Source: Candidatus Iainarchaeum sp. (GTDB taxonomy: Archaea; Iainarchaeota; Iainarchaeia; Iainarchaeales; JAFGBZ01). From it: DNA of 21,522 nucleotides. Within the stretch, counting starts at the first letter, position 1; every line of letters starts with the position of its first letter. This document shows, in pieces, positions 13,121 to 20,963 of the stretch. Below the pieces are notes generated by a model. The model was not told where the DNA came from, did not search any database, and was given only the letters and a program-made list of their open reading frames with translations. A program made the position numbers and the translations under genes. The DNA lies in assembly GCA_016218635.1 (NCBI GenBank), contig JACRDJ010000069.1:1-21522 (forward strand), written 5' to 3'.

Positions 13121-14197
13121 ATGGTTGATGTAGGTAGCTATAGGTTACGTATAGAAAAGGTTCTTTGTAAAATAAGACAAATGAACCCGCCAAAAGAGAA
13201 CATACAGCTAATTGAAGGATATCTGGCCGAATCCGAAGCAAAAGGATACTCCATTTACACCCAATTCACATTCCTTATCCATATCCTACGCTTACTCAAA
13301 TTCACCAGCAAAAAGTTCAAAGAACTCACCAAAAGTGATATAATCGCCTTCTCTGCCCACCTCAAAAACAACATCTACGAGGTATCCAAAAACGGCAGCA
13401 CCCGGAAAGGAAGGTACTCCCCAGTCACCGTCGAACACACACTCTGCCGCGTAAAGTCCTTCTTCAAATGGTTCAATCAGGGAGAATTCCCTGAATCAGT
13501 CCGATGGTTCAAAAGAACCCGGAAACTCCGGAATGGAAAACTACCCGAAGACCTTCTTTCCCCCCACGAAATCACTCAATTAATCGAAGCCGCCGACCAC
13601 CCCCGCGATAAAGCACTCATCGCAGTCCTCTACGAAAGCGGATGCAGAATCAGCGAACTCCTTGGAATAAAACTCAAAGACGTGAACTTCGATAAATACG
13701 GCGCCTATACGCTCGTAACCGGCAAAACAGGAACACGAAGAGTACGCTTAATTGAATCCGTTCCCTACCTCCAACAATGGATGGAATGCCACCCTTTCAA
13801 AAATCAACGGGACGGATCTGTCTGGATCAATTTCAATGCCAAAGACCGCCTAGTAGGCCTCGACGAAGCCGGAGTCAGACACAAACTCAAAAAACTCACC
13901 CGACGGGCCCAACTCCAAAAAAAAGGCCAACCCCATGAACCCGCAAAAAATGAACCAACCCCAAAGCCTACTCGAACGAATCGTACTATCCAACCACCCC
14001 GGAAAAGAAATGCGCCAAATCCGAATCGAAAAACAATTAACCCAAAAACAAATGAGCCAACGCCTCGGAATCAGACAAGCCGCCCTATGCGACTACGAAA
14101 CCGGAAGAAGAAAAAACCCAGGAACCCAATACGTAAAAAGATTCGTGGAAAGAATTTGATTTCAAAACCATTGATAAGGCGAGGTAAAGAAGAATAG
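13121..14197 (+). CDS. Tyrosine recombinase (integrase), C-terminus broken
   Basis: Residues 1 to about 272 are a good XerA/phage-integrase-like protein. A SAM-like N-terminal core-binding domain is followed by a catalytic domain with the first Arg (R176 in YESGCRISELLGIKL) and the beta-hairpin Lys (K202 in VTGKTGTRRVRLI). At PHE (271-273), where PHxLRH is expected, the match ends. The rest of the 358-residue ORF is a low-complexity Asn/Pro/Thr/Arg/Lys tail with no HxxR, second His or Tyr nucleophile. That tail is the out-of-frame reading of the XRE gene at 13935. The protein should lack recombination activity unless the end is supplied elsewhere. It lies next to the tRNA fragment, as expected of an island integrase. 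Confidence 0.8.
   Translation: MVDVGSYRLRIEKVLCKIRQMNPPKENIQLIEGYLAESEAKGYSIYTQFTFLIHILRLLKFTSKKFKELTKSDIIAFSAHLKNNIYEVSKNGSTRKGRYSPVTVEHTLCRVKSFFKWFNQGEFPESVRWFKRTRKLRNGKLPEDLLSPHEITQLIEAADHPRDKALIAVLYESGCRISELLGIKLKDVNFDKYGAYTLVTGKTGTRRVRLIESVPYLQQWMECHPFKNQRDGSVWINFNAKDRLVGLDEAGVRHKLKKLTRRAQLQKKGQPHEPAKNEPTPKPTRTNRTIQPPRKRNAPNPNRKTINPKTNEPTPRNQTSRPMRLRNRKKKKPRNPIRKKIRGKNLISKPLIRRGKEE
13935..14159 (+). CDS. XRE-family HTH transcriptional regulator
   Basis: The protein has 74 residues, in the +1 frame relative to the recombinase. Residues about 25-65 form a Cro/C1-type helix-turn-helix: GKEMRQIRIEKQLTQKQM, SQRLGIRQAALCDYETGRR and then NPGTQYVKRFVE. This matches archaeal XRE proteins closely in spacing and key residues (LTQ, the Gly-Ile/Val turn, DYE.GRR). 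The first 20 residues are not conserved-looking, and an ATG at 13950 is an alternative start. It has no intergenic space or clear promoter, because its 5' end sits inside the recombinase frame at the truncation point. It could be a fusion-derived regulator or expressed from the recombinase mRNA. Confidence 0.75.
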   Translation: MNPQKMNQPQSLLERIVLSNHPGKEMRQIRIEKQLTQKQMSQRLGIRQAALCDYETGRRKNPGTQYVKRFVERI

Positions 14198-14692
14198 TGA
14201 TAAGAAAAACACAGTGACAATGATCATTATTGCTTTCTTTTTCTCGTTCTTTTTCCAATACAGTCCTCCCACCAAAAGCCCTGCTAAAAAGAGTATGCCT
14301 GAAACAAGCTTTAGCCCATAGTTTGGCGGGTTAAATACAGTGCACGCTGAGTTTGCCTCAAAAGAAACCAGGTACTCTTTGTTTATCCGAAATTCGGCTT
14401 TAAGGAATTTTTCTCCAGCCAGAGAACCGTAGTCATACGGAATTTCAAAAGAAGAATTGTTTTTGTTAAAATAAATGGGCTTGAATATTTCACTTTCTTT
14501 TACTTCAACGGACGAAAGTTCCATTCCAGTGAAAATCAACCGACCACCGCTGACTGCAACCTGCAAATTATCTGGATTTGAAGTAATTTCCCTGAACGGA
14601 CAAGTAATATAACAGGCAGGATCAATACAACTTAAGGAAAACACGCTTGGAAGCAATAAAACAACAAATAAAACAAAAATCATCTTCTTCAT
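14162..14692 (-). CDS. Exported protein with two C-terminal membrane segments (paralog A)
   Basis: The protein has 176 residues and no family I recognise. A signal peptide (about 1-19, MKKMIFVLFVVLLLPSVFS) is followed by a Cys-containing extracytoplasmic domain (about 20-120; cysteines in SCIDPACYITC and near NSACTVF). Two membrane helices with a Lys-rich loop (YWKKNEKKKA) between them close the protein. It is paralogous to the 15152-15709 product: both share SNPxxL, a Gly-rich LIF/LLV strand, an IN...L...C segment and the paired helices with a Lys-rich loop. It starts in a 4-bp ATGA overlap with the upstream membrane gene, so it is cotranslated with it. The stop lies 2 bp from the XRE gene. 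Confidence 0.75.
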   Translation of the reverse strand: MKKMIFVLFVVLLLPSVFSLSCIDPACYITCPFREITSNPDNLQVAVSGGRLIFTGMELSSVEVKESEIFKPIYFNKNNSSFEIPYDYGSLAGEKFLKAEFRINKEYLVSFEANSACTVFNPPNYGLKLVSGILFLAGLLVGGLYWKKNEKKKAIMIIVTVFFLSLFFFTSPYQWF

Positions 14693-15084
14693 GCCTTACT
14701 CCCCTCATTCATGCGTGCTTCCATTACCCACGCACCCAAGGCCCCCAAGAAAACAGAAACCATTATGCTGACCAAATAAGCGCCCGCAAAAAAGTGAACG
14801 TGAAGGTAATCCAAATAAAGTCTTCCAATCAAAAAAGGAGCCGACAAACCAAACAAAAACGAAGAAAAAATCCCATCAAACACCCGCCCAGTCTTTCGAT
14901 AAGAAAAAGCCCCTGCTGAAAGAAAAATGCCAACCGGCAAAATAGAATACAGTAAAGCAAGATAGGCCGGCAAACTAAAAAAAGAGTTTAAAAAAGGGAT
15001 CAGCAAAAACACGGCCAGCATAAGCAACGGAACCTTCAGAACAATCAGCCATTCCTTAACAGAACTCAAAAAGTGCATCAACAA
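14689..15084 (-). CDS. Small polytopic membrane protein
   Basis: The protein has 131 residues with four predicted membrane helices (roughly 15-32, 36-58, 70-92 and 98-122), joined by short loops with few charges. No family signature is recognised. It heads a two-gene unit: its stop overlaps the start of the exported paralog A. The promoter element at 15102-15127 is nearly identical to the one before paralog B. With the TATA-like GAATAAAA centred near 15106, the transcript would start near 15080. ATG 15078, two codons in, is therefore a plausible alternative leaderless start. Its pairing with the exported paralog suggests a membrane complex. Confidence 0.7.
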   Translation of the reverse strand: MLMHFLSSVKEWLIVLKVPLLMLAVFLLIPFLNSFFSLPAYLALLYSILPVGIFLSAGAFSYRKTGRVFDGIFSSFLFGLSAPFLIGRLYLDYLHVHFFAGAYLVSIMVSVFLGALGAWVMEARMNEGSKA

Positions 15085-15101
15085 TAATTATGTTTTCCTG
15101 T

Positions 15102-15127
15102 TTTTATTCACTTTCGCTTTTACGGCA
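15102..15127 (-). repeat. Duplicated promoter element, copy 1
   Basis: This 26-bp element is identical at 25 of 26 positions to 15742-15767, exactly 640 bp away in the same orientation. On the minus strand it holds GCGAAAG followed by the TATA-like GAATAAAA, 18-25 bp before the start of the 131-residue membrane gene. The remaining bases of the 15085-15151 gap show no gene. Confidence 0.65.
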
Positions 15128-15151
15128 TTATTCGGATAGTTGAGCGTGAGT

Positions 15152-15709
15152 TTAAGGTACGATGGGGGGGCGGCTTAAAATCCAGCTCAGGAACAATGCC
15201 GCTATAATGAAAACGGCTACCAGGCCCCGGTTATTTTTTTTAAAGAAAAGCCAGCATCCAATTAAACCCAAGGCAGCTACAAGAACCCAGCCTAGAAGGT
15301 CATCTCGAGGTAGCGGAACACTGCATCCGCTTTTTTTTTCAATTTCAAGCAGGTGCATTCCATTAATTTGGAGTACAATTGGAAATGAGTATGAGTAATC
15401 TGAACGGGCTGGTTTGTAAGGATTATATAATAAAAGTGAGTTATCCGGCCGGATACGGTTACTTATATTCACAAAACCGGTTTCAGTCTTTTTTTCCACT
15501 TTCCACAAATTAATGTCATTAAACCATAGAATACCGTCTTGTCCATTTACCACCAATAGAATACCGTCTTGTTCAGCTACCCTCAAATTCAAATCACTTG
15601 GATTGGACACAAGCACATATTCACTCCAACAAATCAGCGCAGTGGCATTCAAAAAAAGCAGGGCTATACTAACTGTAATTAAAAACCATCGAACCGCTTT
15701 TTTCTGCAT
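15152..15709 (-). CDS. Exported protein with two C-terminal membrane segments (paralog B)
   Basis: The protein has 185 residues and the same architecture as the 14162-14692 product. A signal peptide (about 5-25) is followed by an extracytoplasmic domain (about 27-130) with SNPSDLNLRVAE and a late Cys (KKSGCSV), then two helices separated by a Lys-rich loop (FFKKNNRG). No known family is recognised. Within it a 30-bp tandem duplication (15526-15542 and 15556-15572) has doubled a ten-residue strand (QDGILLVVNG then QDGILWFN). It carries its own copy of the duplicated promoter element at 15742-15767, with a predicted leader of about 11 nt. It is divergent from the giant surface protein. Confidence 0.75.
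   Translation of the reverse strand: MQKKAVRWFLITVSIALLFLNATALICWSEYVLVSNPSDLNLRVAEQDGILLVVNGQDGILWFNDINLWKVEKKTETGFVNISNRIRPDNSLLLYNPYKPARSDYSYSFPIVLQINGMHLLEIEKKSGCSVPLPRDDLLGWVLVAALGLIGCWLFFKKNNRGLVAVFIIAALFLSWILSRPPIVP
15526..15572. repeat. 30-bp tandem duplication in the paralog B gene
   Basis: ATAGAATACCGTCTTGT occurs at 15526-15542 and again at 15556-15572, exactly ten codons apart. Flanking bases are also similar (TCCA versus TTCA after each copy). The unit is in frame and duplicates one predicted beta strand; paralog A has a single copy. Confidence 0.7.
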
Positions 15710-15741
15710 AGAAAATGACTAATGTATTATCTATTTTCTCC

Positions 15742-15767
15742 TTTTATTCTCTTTCGCTTTTACGGCA
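15742..15767 (-). repeat. Duplicated promoter element, copy 2
   Basis: This is the second copy of the 26-bp element (25/26 identity with 15102-15127), placed 33-58 bp before the paralog B start on the minus strand. Its GAATAAAA box is centred about 37 bp from that ATG. The element lies in the divergent gap before the giant plus-strand gene, 50-76 bp from its ATG, so one factor could influence both directions. Confidence 0.65.
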
Positions 15768-15788
15768 ATTGCCATAAAAGTATCTTGG

Positions 15789-15797
15789 TTTTTAAAG
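15789..15797 (+). promoter_or_regulatory. TATA box for the giant surface protein
   Basis: TTTTTAAAG is centred about 25 bp before ATG 15818. This supports a leaderless mRNA starting at that ATG, which is also where a signal peptide begins. Confidence 0.5.
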
Positions 15798-15817
15798 GCA
15801 TTTCAGGCAACCTTGGT

Positions 15818-18800
15818 ATGAGCCTTTTCAGGTTCTTGGGACTGCTATTAGTCAGCATTCTTTTCTTCAGCAGCGTTTTTGGGGTCAACAATTCTTTGCA
15901 GTATTCTTCTGAAAGTAATGCGTTTGTTTTGAATGGAATTTATTCAGGAAACACTTTTTCTGAATTCATTAAAGAACCTGTGAGTCTTCCAACCCGGGAT
16001 AATGAAATGGGTTTACGTCTTATTTACAAGCCCAAGCCGGGTGCAAGCAATCTTTTTTCAAAAGCAACCCGTTCAGCCAGCTGCACATTGAATTTTACCG
16101 AACCAAGCGACTGTGATTCAAGTTCTTCGGTTTACGGATTAGAAGTGCCTCCCGGCTCACAGGGCGCGTATGAGCAACTCCGGTACAATTTCAGGGACTG
16201 CACCACCGACCAGATTCTTGCCAGTGGTTCGCTTTGCGATGGAGGCACAAGCGGTTGGCTTTCACGACCAGCCGGACACAGCGTTCAATTCGTAATCAGT
16301 TCCTATAGTTGTTCTACTGCATGCCAAAACGATCCAGCCATATGCTCTGCTGGAACAACCAGAACCACTACCGGAGGGTGCGCTAATTACTGCTCCGACG
16401 GAACTCAGTATACCAATGGTTCCTGTTCAACTGGACAATGTCAATACCAAACCACTTCCTGCGGCTCCCAAAACAATTACGGAGATTGGACGTATTACTG
16501 CCGAGAAGATGAACAATGGAAAAACCAACGATGGAGAAAACAGCAGTACTTTCAGTACGGCTGTACTGGAACCGGATGCGGACTGACAAACAATGCATGG
16601 ACAAATGACAGTTTAGTTGAAACATGTTCGTATGGATGCAGTAATGGTCAATGTATTATTCCACCCATTCAATGTACGGGGGGCGTTTGCTGTGAAGGCC
16701 AATCCTATGCACCCAGCACTAAAAACTGTGCAACAGCTGGAAGCGAATTAGGGTGCCCGTACGGAAACGGCCCCGGAAGCGACGTTTACCAGCGAACACT
16801 TAAGCAGTATTGTTCCGGAGTAAGTTCCGGGTGCGATGGAATCACCAGCGGAGAATGGTCAGCGGAGCCCTACCAGTATTGCAATTCAAATCAGTACTGT
16901 AGCAATGGAGCCTGTGTTAGCTCGCCTCCCGCCATTCCAGAACCCAACATTCAAATCAACAAAATTACCGTTCTTCATTCCATGCCAAAACGAGGAGAAA
17001 AGATCGGGATATTGGTTGAAATAGAGAATTTAGGCGGCCTGGCATCAAACATTCCAGTAAACTTTGTTATAATCAAACCAGACAGAACAAAATATTTCAT
17101 TGGAAAAAAGGAAATAAGCACGTTACTGCAAAACAAGAAAACAGACCTACTCCTGGAATACCAAGTATCGACCATAGACCCTTATGGTGATTATGGGGTT
17201 GAAGTAACTGCAGGAGAAGACAAGCGAAGCAAAGACGAAGCATTTTCAGTCAACACGTCTAATTTTCTCTTTGCGCTTGCATGCCCACAAGACATCTGCT
17301 CAAACGGAAGACCCAACGACTCATGGTTTGATACCCGTGGCCCTGAATGGTACAAAAACATTGCCAAAGACCTGGAAGCATACTTTGACAAAATCTCCTA
17401 CGGAAAAGAAAAAATGAAAATCGTTGTAACCAACGAATGGATTCCAGTCAAACAAAAATCAGTTTACGCAGGATGTTCAACTTCCTCGGCTTGTGTGCCA
17501 GACAAACGGACAGACGAGGTCACTGATGCAATGGATAACGCAAAGCTTCAAGGATATCCTGTAGACGACTTTGAAACATGGGGAATATTTGACCCAACCA
17601 ATTATGAACAATACCCAGAAGATTGGACTTACTATATATTACCTGGAAACTATTTTTTTAAGGGAATACGAGGAGTAACTCCGTTCATAAATCCAGGCGC
17701 AAAAAGTACGGTTGTGCTTTCCACCTTTCATAGTTCAATAGACTTTATTCGAGAATATGAGTCAACAAGAAGAGTTGCTGCCCATGAGATGGTTCATGCT
17801 TTAGAGAACAAAAAATATGAGTATAGCACTCCTGCCAGCAAGTTTTCCTCAAAAACCCGGTTTTTTGAATCAATAGACGGCGTTGATGGGCTACACTCAT
17901 TAATGGGATATTCACCTGACATTGGTTCAGGGTTGAGTTGGTGGCTTGACCCTGGCCTTTCTCCGCTTGACCCTGTGCACGCTGACCTCATGAAGTATTC
18001 AACACCGAAACTGGCTCCTTTCCCATCAGTTATGGGTCTCAGTTCCGTTGAATCAGGTACAGGAAACCAAGTAAAAATAAAAAACGGAAACTATGTTCAT
18101 TATCTTGAATACCGCGAGCAGGAAATTCCAGAAACGCTTCTATTTAATTCTCCAGCCATAATTGTTTGGGATGACTTTGATGACAACCGGGAATTATCGC
18201 TTGGAAAACACCCATTTGTTTCCTCTATCACAAAACCCAACTCACTTCTCCCATTGTCTACCTATGTTGACCAAACAGCCCATACCTGGTTTACTTTTTT
18301 CCAATTTCCGGGTTCAAACCCGTTGGTCACCGTGTTTGATCCTTTAACTGCCGTTTCATCCAACAATCCTCTTTCAGGGGAGGATATCATGTTATGGGTG
18401 TTTGGAGACTATTATCCCAATAAAACGTATCCTTATCGGGTAATTAATGAAGAACCACATGTTCTTCAGGAGGGAGTGCTTGAAACGGATTCCCAAGGGC
18501 ATTTTGAGCTGCCGGTTGGCTGGCCGGAAGGCAGTATTGGTTCGTTCCAGTACGGGATTGAAAACAAAAACTATGGGATGGAACTCTTTTCGGATGACAA
18601 TAAATGGGTGCTGGTTAACTCGTTTACTTTGAATCATTTGGATGGAAAACCGTCTTGGAACAAACAGGTCTTCTTTAAAGATCAGGACGATTCGCTGGTG
18701 GAGCCTGTTTACGATATTCAGGAAGTTTATGCCGCACACAGCGAGATTAAATTCGGCTTAAAAGGAAAAACCAGCATTGACCCCGAAACCGAATACATTT

Positions 18801-20947
18801 TCTATTTGGACACCAACGAGGAAAACCAAAGCTATTACACCAATGGTATCGGTGCGGATTACAAGCTTGTCTTTCAAAACAATGAAGCAAAACTGTTTGT
18901 TTTCCTTAATGGGAACTGGGTTCAAATCATTAGTCCGGACGTAATGGGCGCAAAAAATGAGGATACACTGGAATTGTTTGTAACCAAATACAGTTTGGAT
19001 TCTCCTACCAAAATCCGTTTCTTTGTTGAATCCAGCAAGGACGGTGTTCAAAAGGATTCAACACCCGTTCTCGAGCTTTCCTTGGAAGACCTCATTCAAA
19101 TAACGCCCGCCAAACAGAGTCTCTTGGAAGGCGAAACCGTTTACTTAAGCGGAAAAGGGTTTTCGTCCAACTCAGCCCTAAACCTGAATTTTATTGACAG
19201 CAACGCCGTTTCAGTCTGGAGAGGTTCCGTGCAGGCGGATGAGTACGGTGAATTCAGTTTCAAGCCCACCTGGAGCATTCATGACCTGAATTATAATGGA
19301 AAAGTGGAAGTGTACTGGAATGATTTACTGCTCACTTACTTTAATGCTTCAAAAGAAACACTGAACCCGGAATCAGACCAAAACCATTTTGACTCACACG
19401 TATTCGCTGACGGTTTCAGTGAAAAACTTATTGACCTTAATGCCGATAAGAATACGGAAACCGTTTACTTGGCGTTACCAAAAAACGCGGTTGCTACGGA
19501 CTTAAATCTCGCATTAAACGCAGAAAATGGGGATGCTTACACTTGTTTTCAGGAAGATTTTTCAACCACGAATTATAAGGACTCTAATTCAACGACTGCT
19601 TACTGGAATACGGATAACAATCAGGCAGAAATCGCTTACTTGGACACTTCTGTGTTTGGCGACACATTAGACGGGTTCAGCATTGGAAAACTATGCACTA
19701 ATGCGTGTTCGGATTATTATTCACAGGCATTCACGCCCACTGAAAACATTACTGTTAACGGAGTTTCAGTCGGAGTGCGTTACATTAAAGACAACCCAAG
19801 TAACCTGTATGTTCAAATCAGAACCGATAACGGTTCCTTTCCAAGTAATACCGTACTGGCCGAAGGTTCTTTGGATATTACTTCGCCCGGCGAAAAAATC
19901 TTTTCGCTTCCAGAAACAAGCTTAGCTGCCGGCCAAACGTATCACTTGGTTCTTTTAACCGAACGCCAGCGAAACGGCTCAGAAGACTCCTCCCTCAATT
20001 ATTACATTATTAATTTGTACTCGGGCAAAACCCGTTTTCCCTTTGGAAAAAGCAGAGGCTATGACTCCGGACTTGGAGGCTGGCTTAGTGCATCAACCCG
20101 CAGCGCCCAATTAAAAGTCCTGCAAACCGGTTACGGCGGAGAAGCCCGCTCACTAAACATTTCACCTGCCAGCCCCCAAACCATAACCCAAGAACTGCTT
20201 ACCTCCAGTGACTTGGTTCCTACAGGCACCAGCATTGACTACTTTATCGGAACCGGAAACGCAGACAATATTACCTGGGAACCCATCACCAAAGGAACCG
20301 AAATAACGCTTTCTACTCAAGGAAACTCGCTTTCATGGAAAGCCCGATTAAACGCTCCAACCATTGACGCCAAACCCCTCATTTACGACTTAAACCTCTG
20401 TTATTACACTCAAAACAATTCAACCCCCATTGAAATCGATGTAGGAGCCAATGGAACCAATGAATGGAACCAAAACCTGACTCCCGCCACCAACACAACC
20501 GTTTCCAACCTTAAAGAAGCAGTCAACGAATACCTCTCATTCAACCCGGACGAAAACGGACTCACTGAAATACCCATCAGCATTTCCTCGAATTCAACCA
20601 CCAAAACCCGCGTATTCAACGTGAACACGGAATACAACGTAACCTTCAACAAGCCGTCTTTAATCCAGATAACGAACCCAAACAACTTTGAAGCAATCAC
20701 GGGAACCCGTTTAATTGAATGGACGGCTACAGACCCGGAAAACGATGACCTGAATTACTCCATTTACCTTACTCCAACCAACAAAACACAATTTGAATTA
20801 ATCCAGGAAGGAATTCAAGCAAACACCCATGAGCTTGACTCCCGTACCGTGCCCGACGGAGAATACCTTCTCACCATTCAAGCCAAAGACCCCGAAAACA
20901 CTTCAACCGATTACCGGTTCATTAAAATGACATCCTCCGCCACCTAA
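15818..20947 (+). CDS. Giant exported multidomain protein with HExxH metallopeptidase-like domain, 3' truncated
   Basis: The protein has 1,709 residues from ATG 15818, chosen because MSLFRFLGLLLVSILFFSSV is a clear signal peptide and a TATA box precedes it. Residues about 165-370 are Cys-rich repeats ending in CSNGQC and CSNGAC units, as in DPANN surface proteins. Residues about 375-480 resemble a CARDB/Ig module (ENLGGLASNIPVNFVII). Residues about 490-760 look like a zinc metallopeptidase, with HEMVH at 656-660 (RRVAAHEMVHALENKK) followed by H693 in LHSLMGYSPD and WWLDPGLSPLDPVHADL. I cannot assign a peptidase family. Several beta-sandwich modules follow. The last one (ITNPNNFEAITGTRLIEWTA) is followed by a stop donated by the insertion sequence, with no membrane anchor. 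Confidence 0.82.
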   Translation: MSLFRFLGLLLVSILFFSSVFGVNNSLQYSSESNAFVLNGIYSGNTFSEFIKEPVSLPTRDNEMGLRLIYKPKPGASNLFSKATRSASCTLNFTEPSDCDSSSSVYGLEVPPGSQGAYEQLRYNFRDCTTDQILASGSLCDGGTSGWLSRPAGHSVQFVISSYSCSTACQNDPAICSAGTTRTTTGGCANYCSDGTQYTNGSCSTGQCQYQTTSCGSQNNYGDWTYYCREDEQWKNQRWRKQQYFQYGCTGTGCGLTNNAWTNDSLVETCSYGCSNGQCIIPPIQCTGGVCCEGQSYAPSTKNCATAGSELGCPYGNGPGSDVYQRTLKQYCSGVSSGCDGITSGEWSAEPYQYCNSNQYCSNGACVSSPPAIPEPNIQINKITVLHSMPKRGEKIGILVEIENLGGLASNIPVNFVIIKPDRTKYFIGKKEISTLLQNKKTDLLLEYQVSTIDPYGDYGVEVTAGEDKRSKDEAFSVNTSNFLFALACPQDICSNGRPNDSWFDTRGPEWYKNIAKDLEAYFDKISYGKEKMKIVVTNEWIPVKQKSVYAGCSTSSACVPDKRTDEVTDAMDNAKLQGYPVDDFETWGIFDPTNYEQYPEDWTYYILPGNYFFKGIRGVTPFINPGAKSTVVLSTFHSSIDFIREYESTRRVAAHEMVHALENKKYEYSTPASKFSSKTRFFESIDGVDGLHSLMGYSPDIGSGLSWWLDPGLSPLDPVHADLMKYSTPKLAPFPSVMGLSSVESGTGNQVKIKNGNYVHYLEYREQEIPETLLFNSPAIIVWDDFDDNRELSLGKHPFVSSITKPNSLLPLSTYVDQTAHTWFTFFQFPGSNPLVTVFDPLTAVSSNNPLSGEDIMLWVFGDYYPNKTYPYRVINEEPHVLQEGVLETDSQGHFELPVGWPEGSIGSFQYGIENKNYGMELFSDDNKWVLVNSFTLNHLDGKPSWNKQVFFKDQDDSLVEPVYDIQEVYAAHSEIKFGLKGKTSIDPETEYIFYLDTNEENQSYYTNGIGADYKLVFQNNEAKLFVFLNGNWVQIISPDVMGAKNEDTLELFVTKYSLDSPTKIRFFVESSKDGVQKDSTPVLELSLEDLIQITPAKQSLLEGETVYLSGKGFSSNSALNLNFIDSNAVSVWRGSVQADEYGEFSFKPTWSIHDLNYNGKVEVYWNDLLLTYFNASKETLNPESDQNHFDSHVFADGFSEKLIDLNADKNTETVYLALPKNAVATDLNLALNAENGDAYTCFQEDFSTTNYKDSNSTTAYWNTDNNQAEIAYLDTSVFGDTLDGFSIGKLCTNACSDYYSQAFTPTENITVNGVSVGVRYIKDNPSNLYVQIRTDNGSFPSNTVLAEGSLDITSPGEKIFSLPETSLAAGQTYHLVLLTERQRNGSEDSSLNYYIINLYSGKTRFPFGKSRGYDSGLGGWLSASTRSAQLKVLQTGYGGEARSLNISPASPQTITQELLTSSDLVPTGTSIDYFIGTGNADNITWEPITKGTEITLSTQGNSLSWKARLNAPTIDAKPLIYDLNLCYYTQNNSTPIEIDVGANGTNEWNQNLTPATNTTVSNLKEAVNEYLSFNPDENGLTEIPISISSNSTTKTRVFNVNTEYNVTFNKPSLIQITNPNNFEAITGTRLIEWTATDPENDDLNYSIYLTPTNKTQFELIQEGIQANTHELDSRTVPDGEYLLTIQAKDPENTSTDYRFIKMTSSAT

Positions 20948-20956
20948 AGGTGGCGG
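20937..20956. repeat. Right-end hairpin of the IS, containing the surface-gene stop codon
   Basis: This is a perfect 8-bp stem (CCGCCACC / GGTGGCGG) with loop TAAA at 20945-20948. The loop TAA is the stop codon of the giant ORF, whose last residues (about SSAT) are read through the left arm. It can also form an RNA hairpin at the end of both convergent transcripts. Confidence 0.85.
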
Positions 20957-20963
20957 TATCCCT

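Noticed and set aside
15722..15817. Earlier start of the giant ORF at 15722
   Set aside because: The extra 32 residues lack signal-peptide character and overlap the promoter element; the signal peptide begins at ATG 15818, 25 bp after a TATA box.
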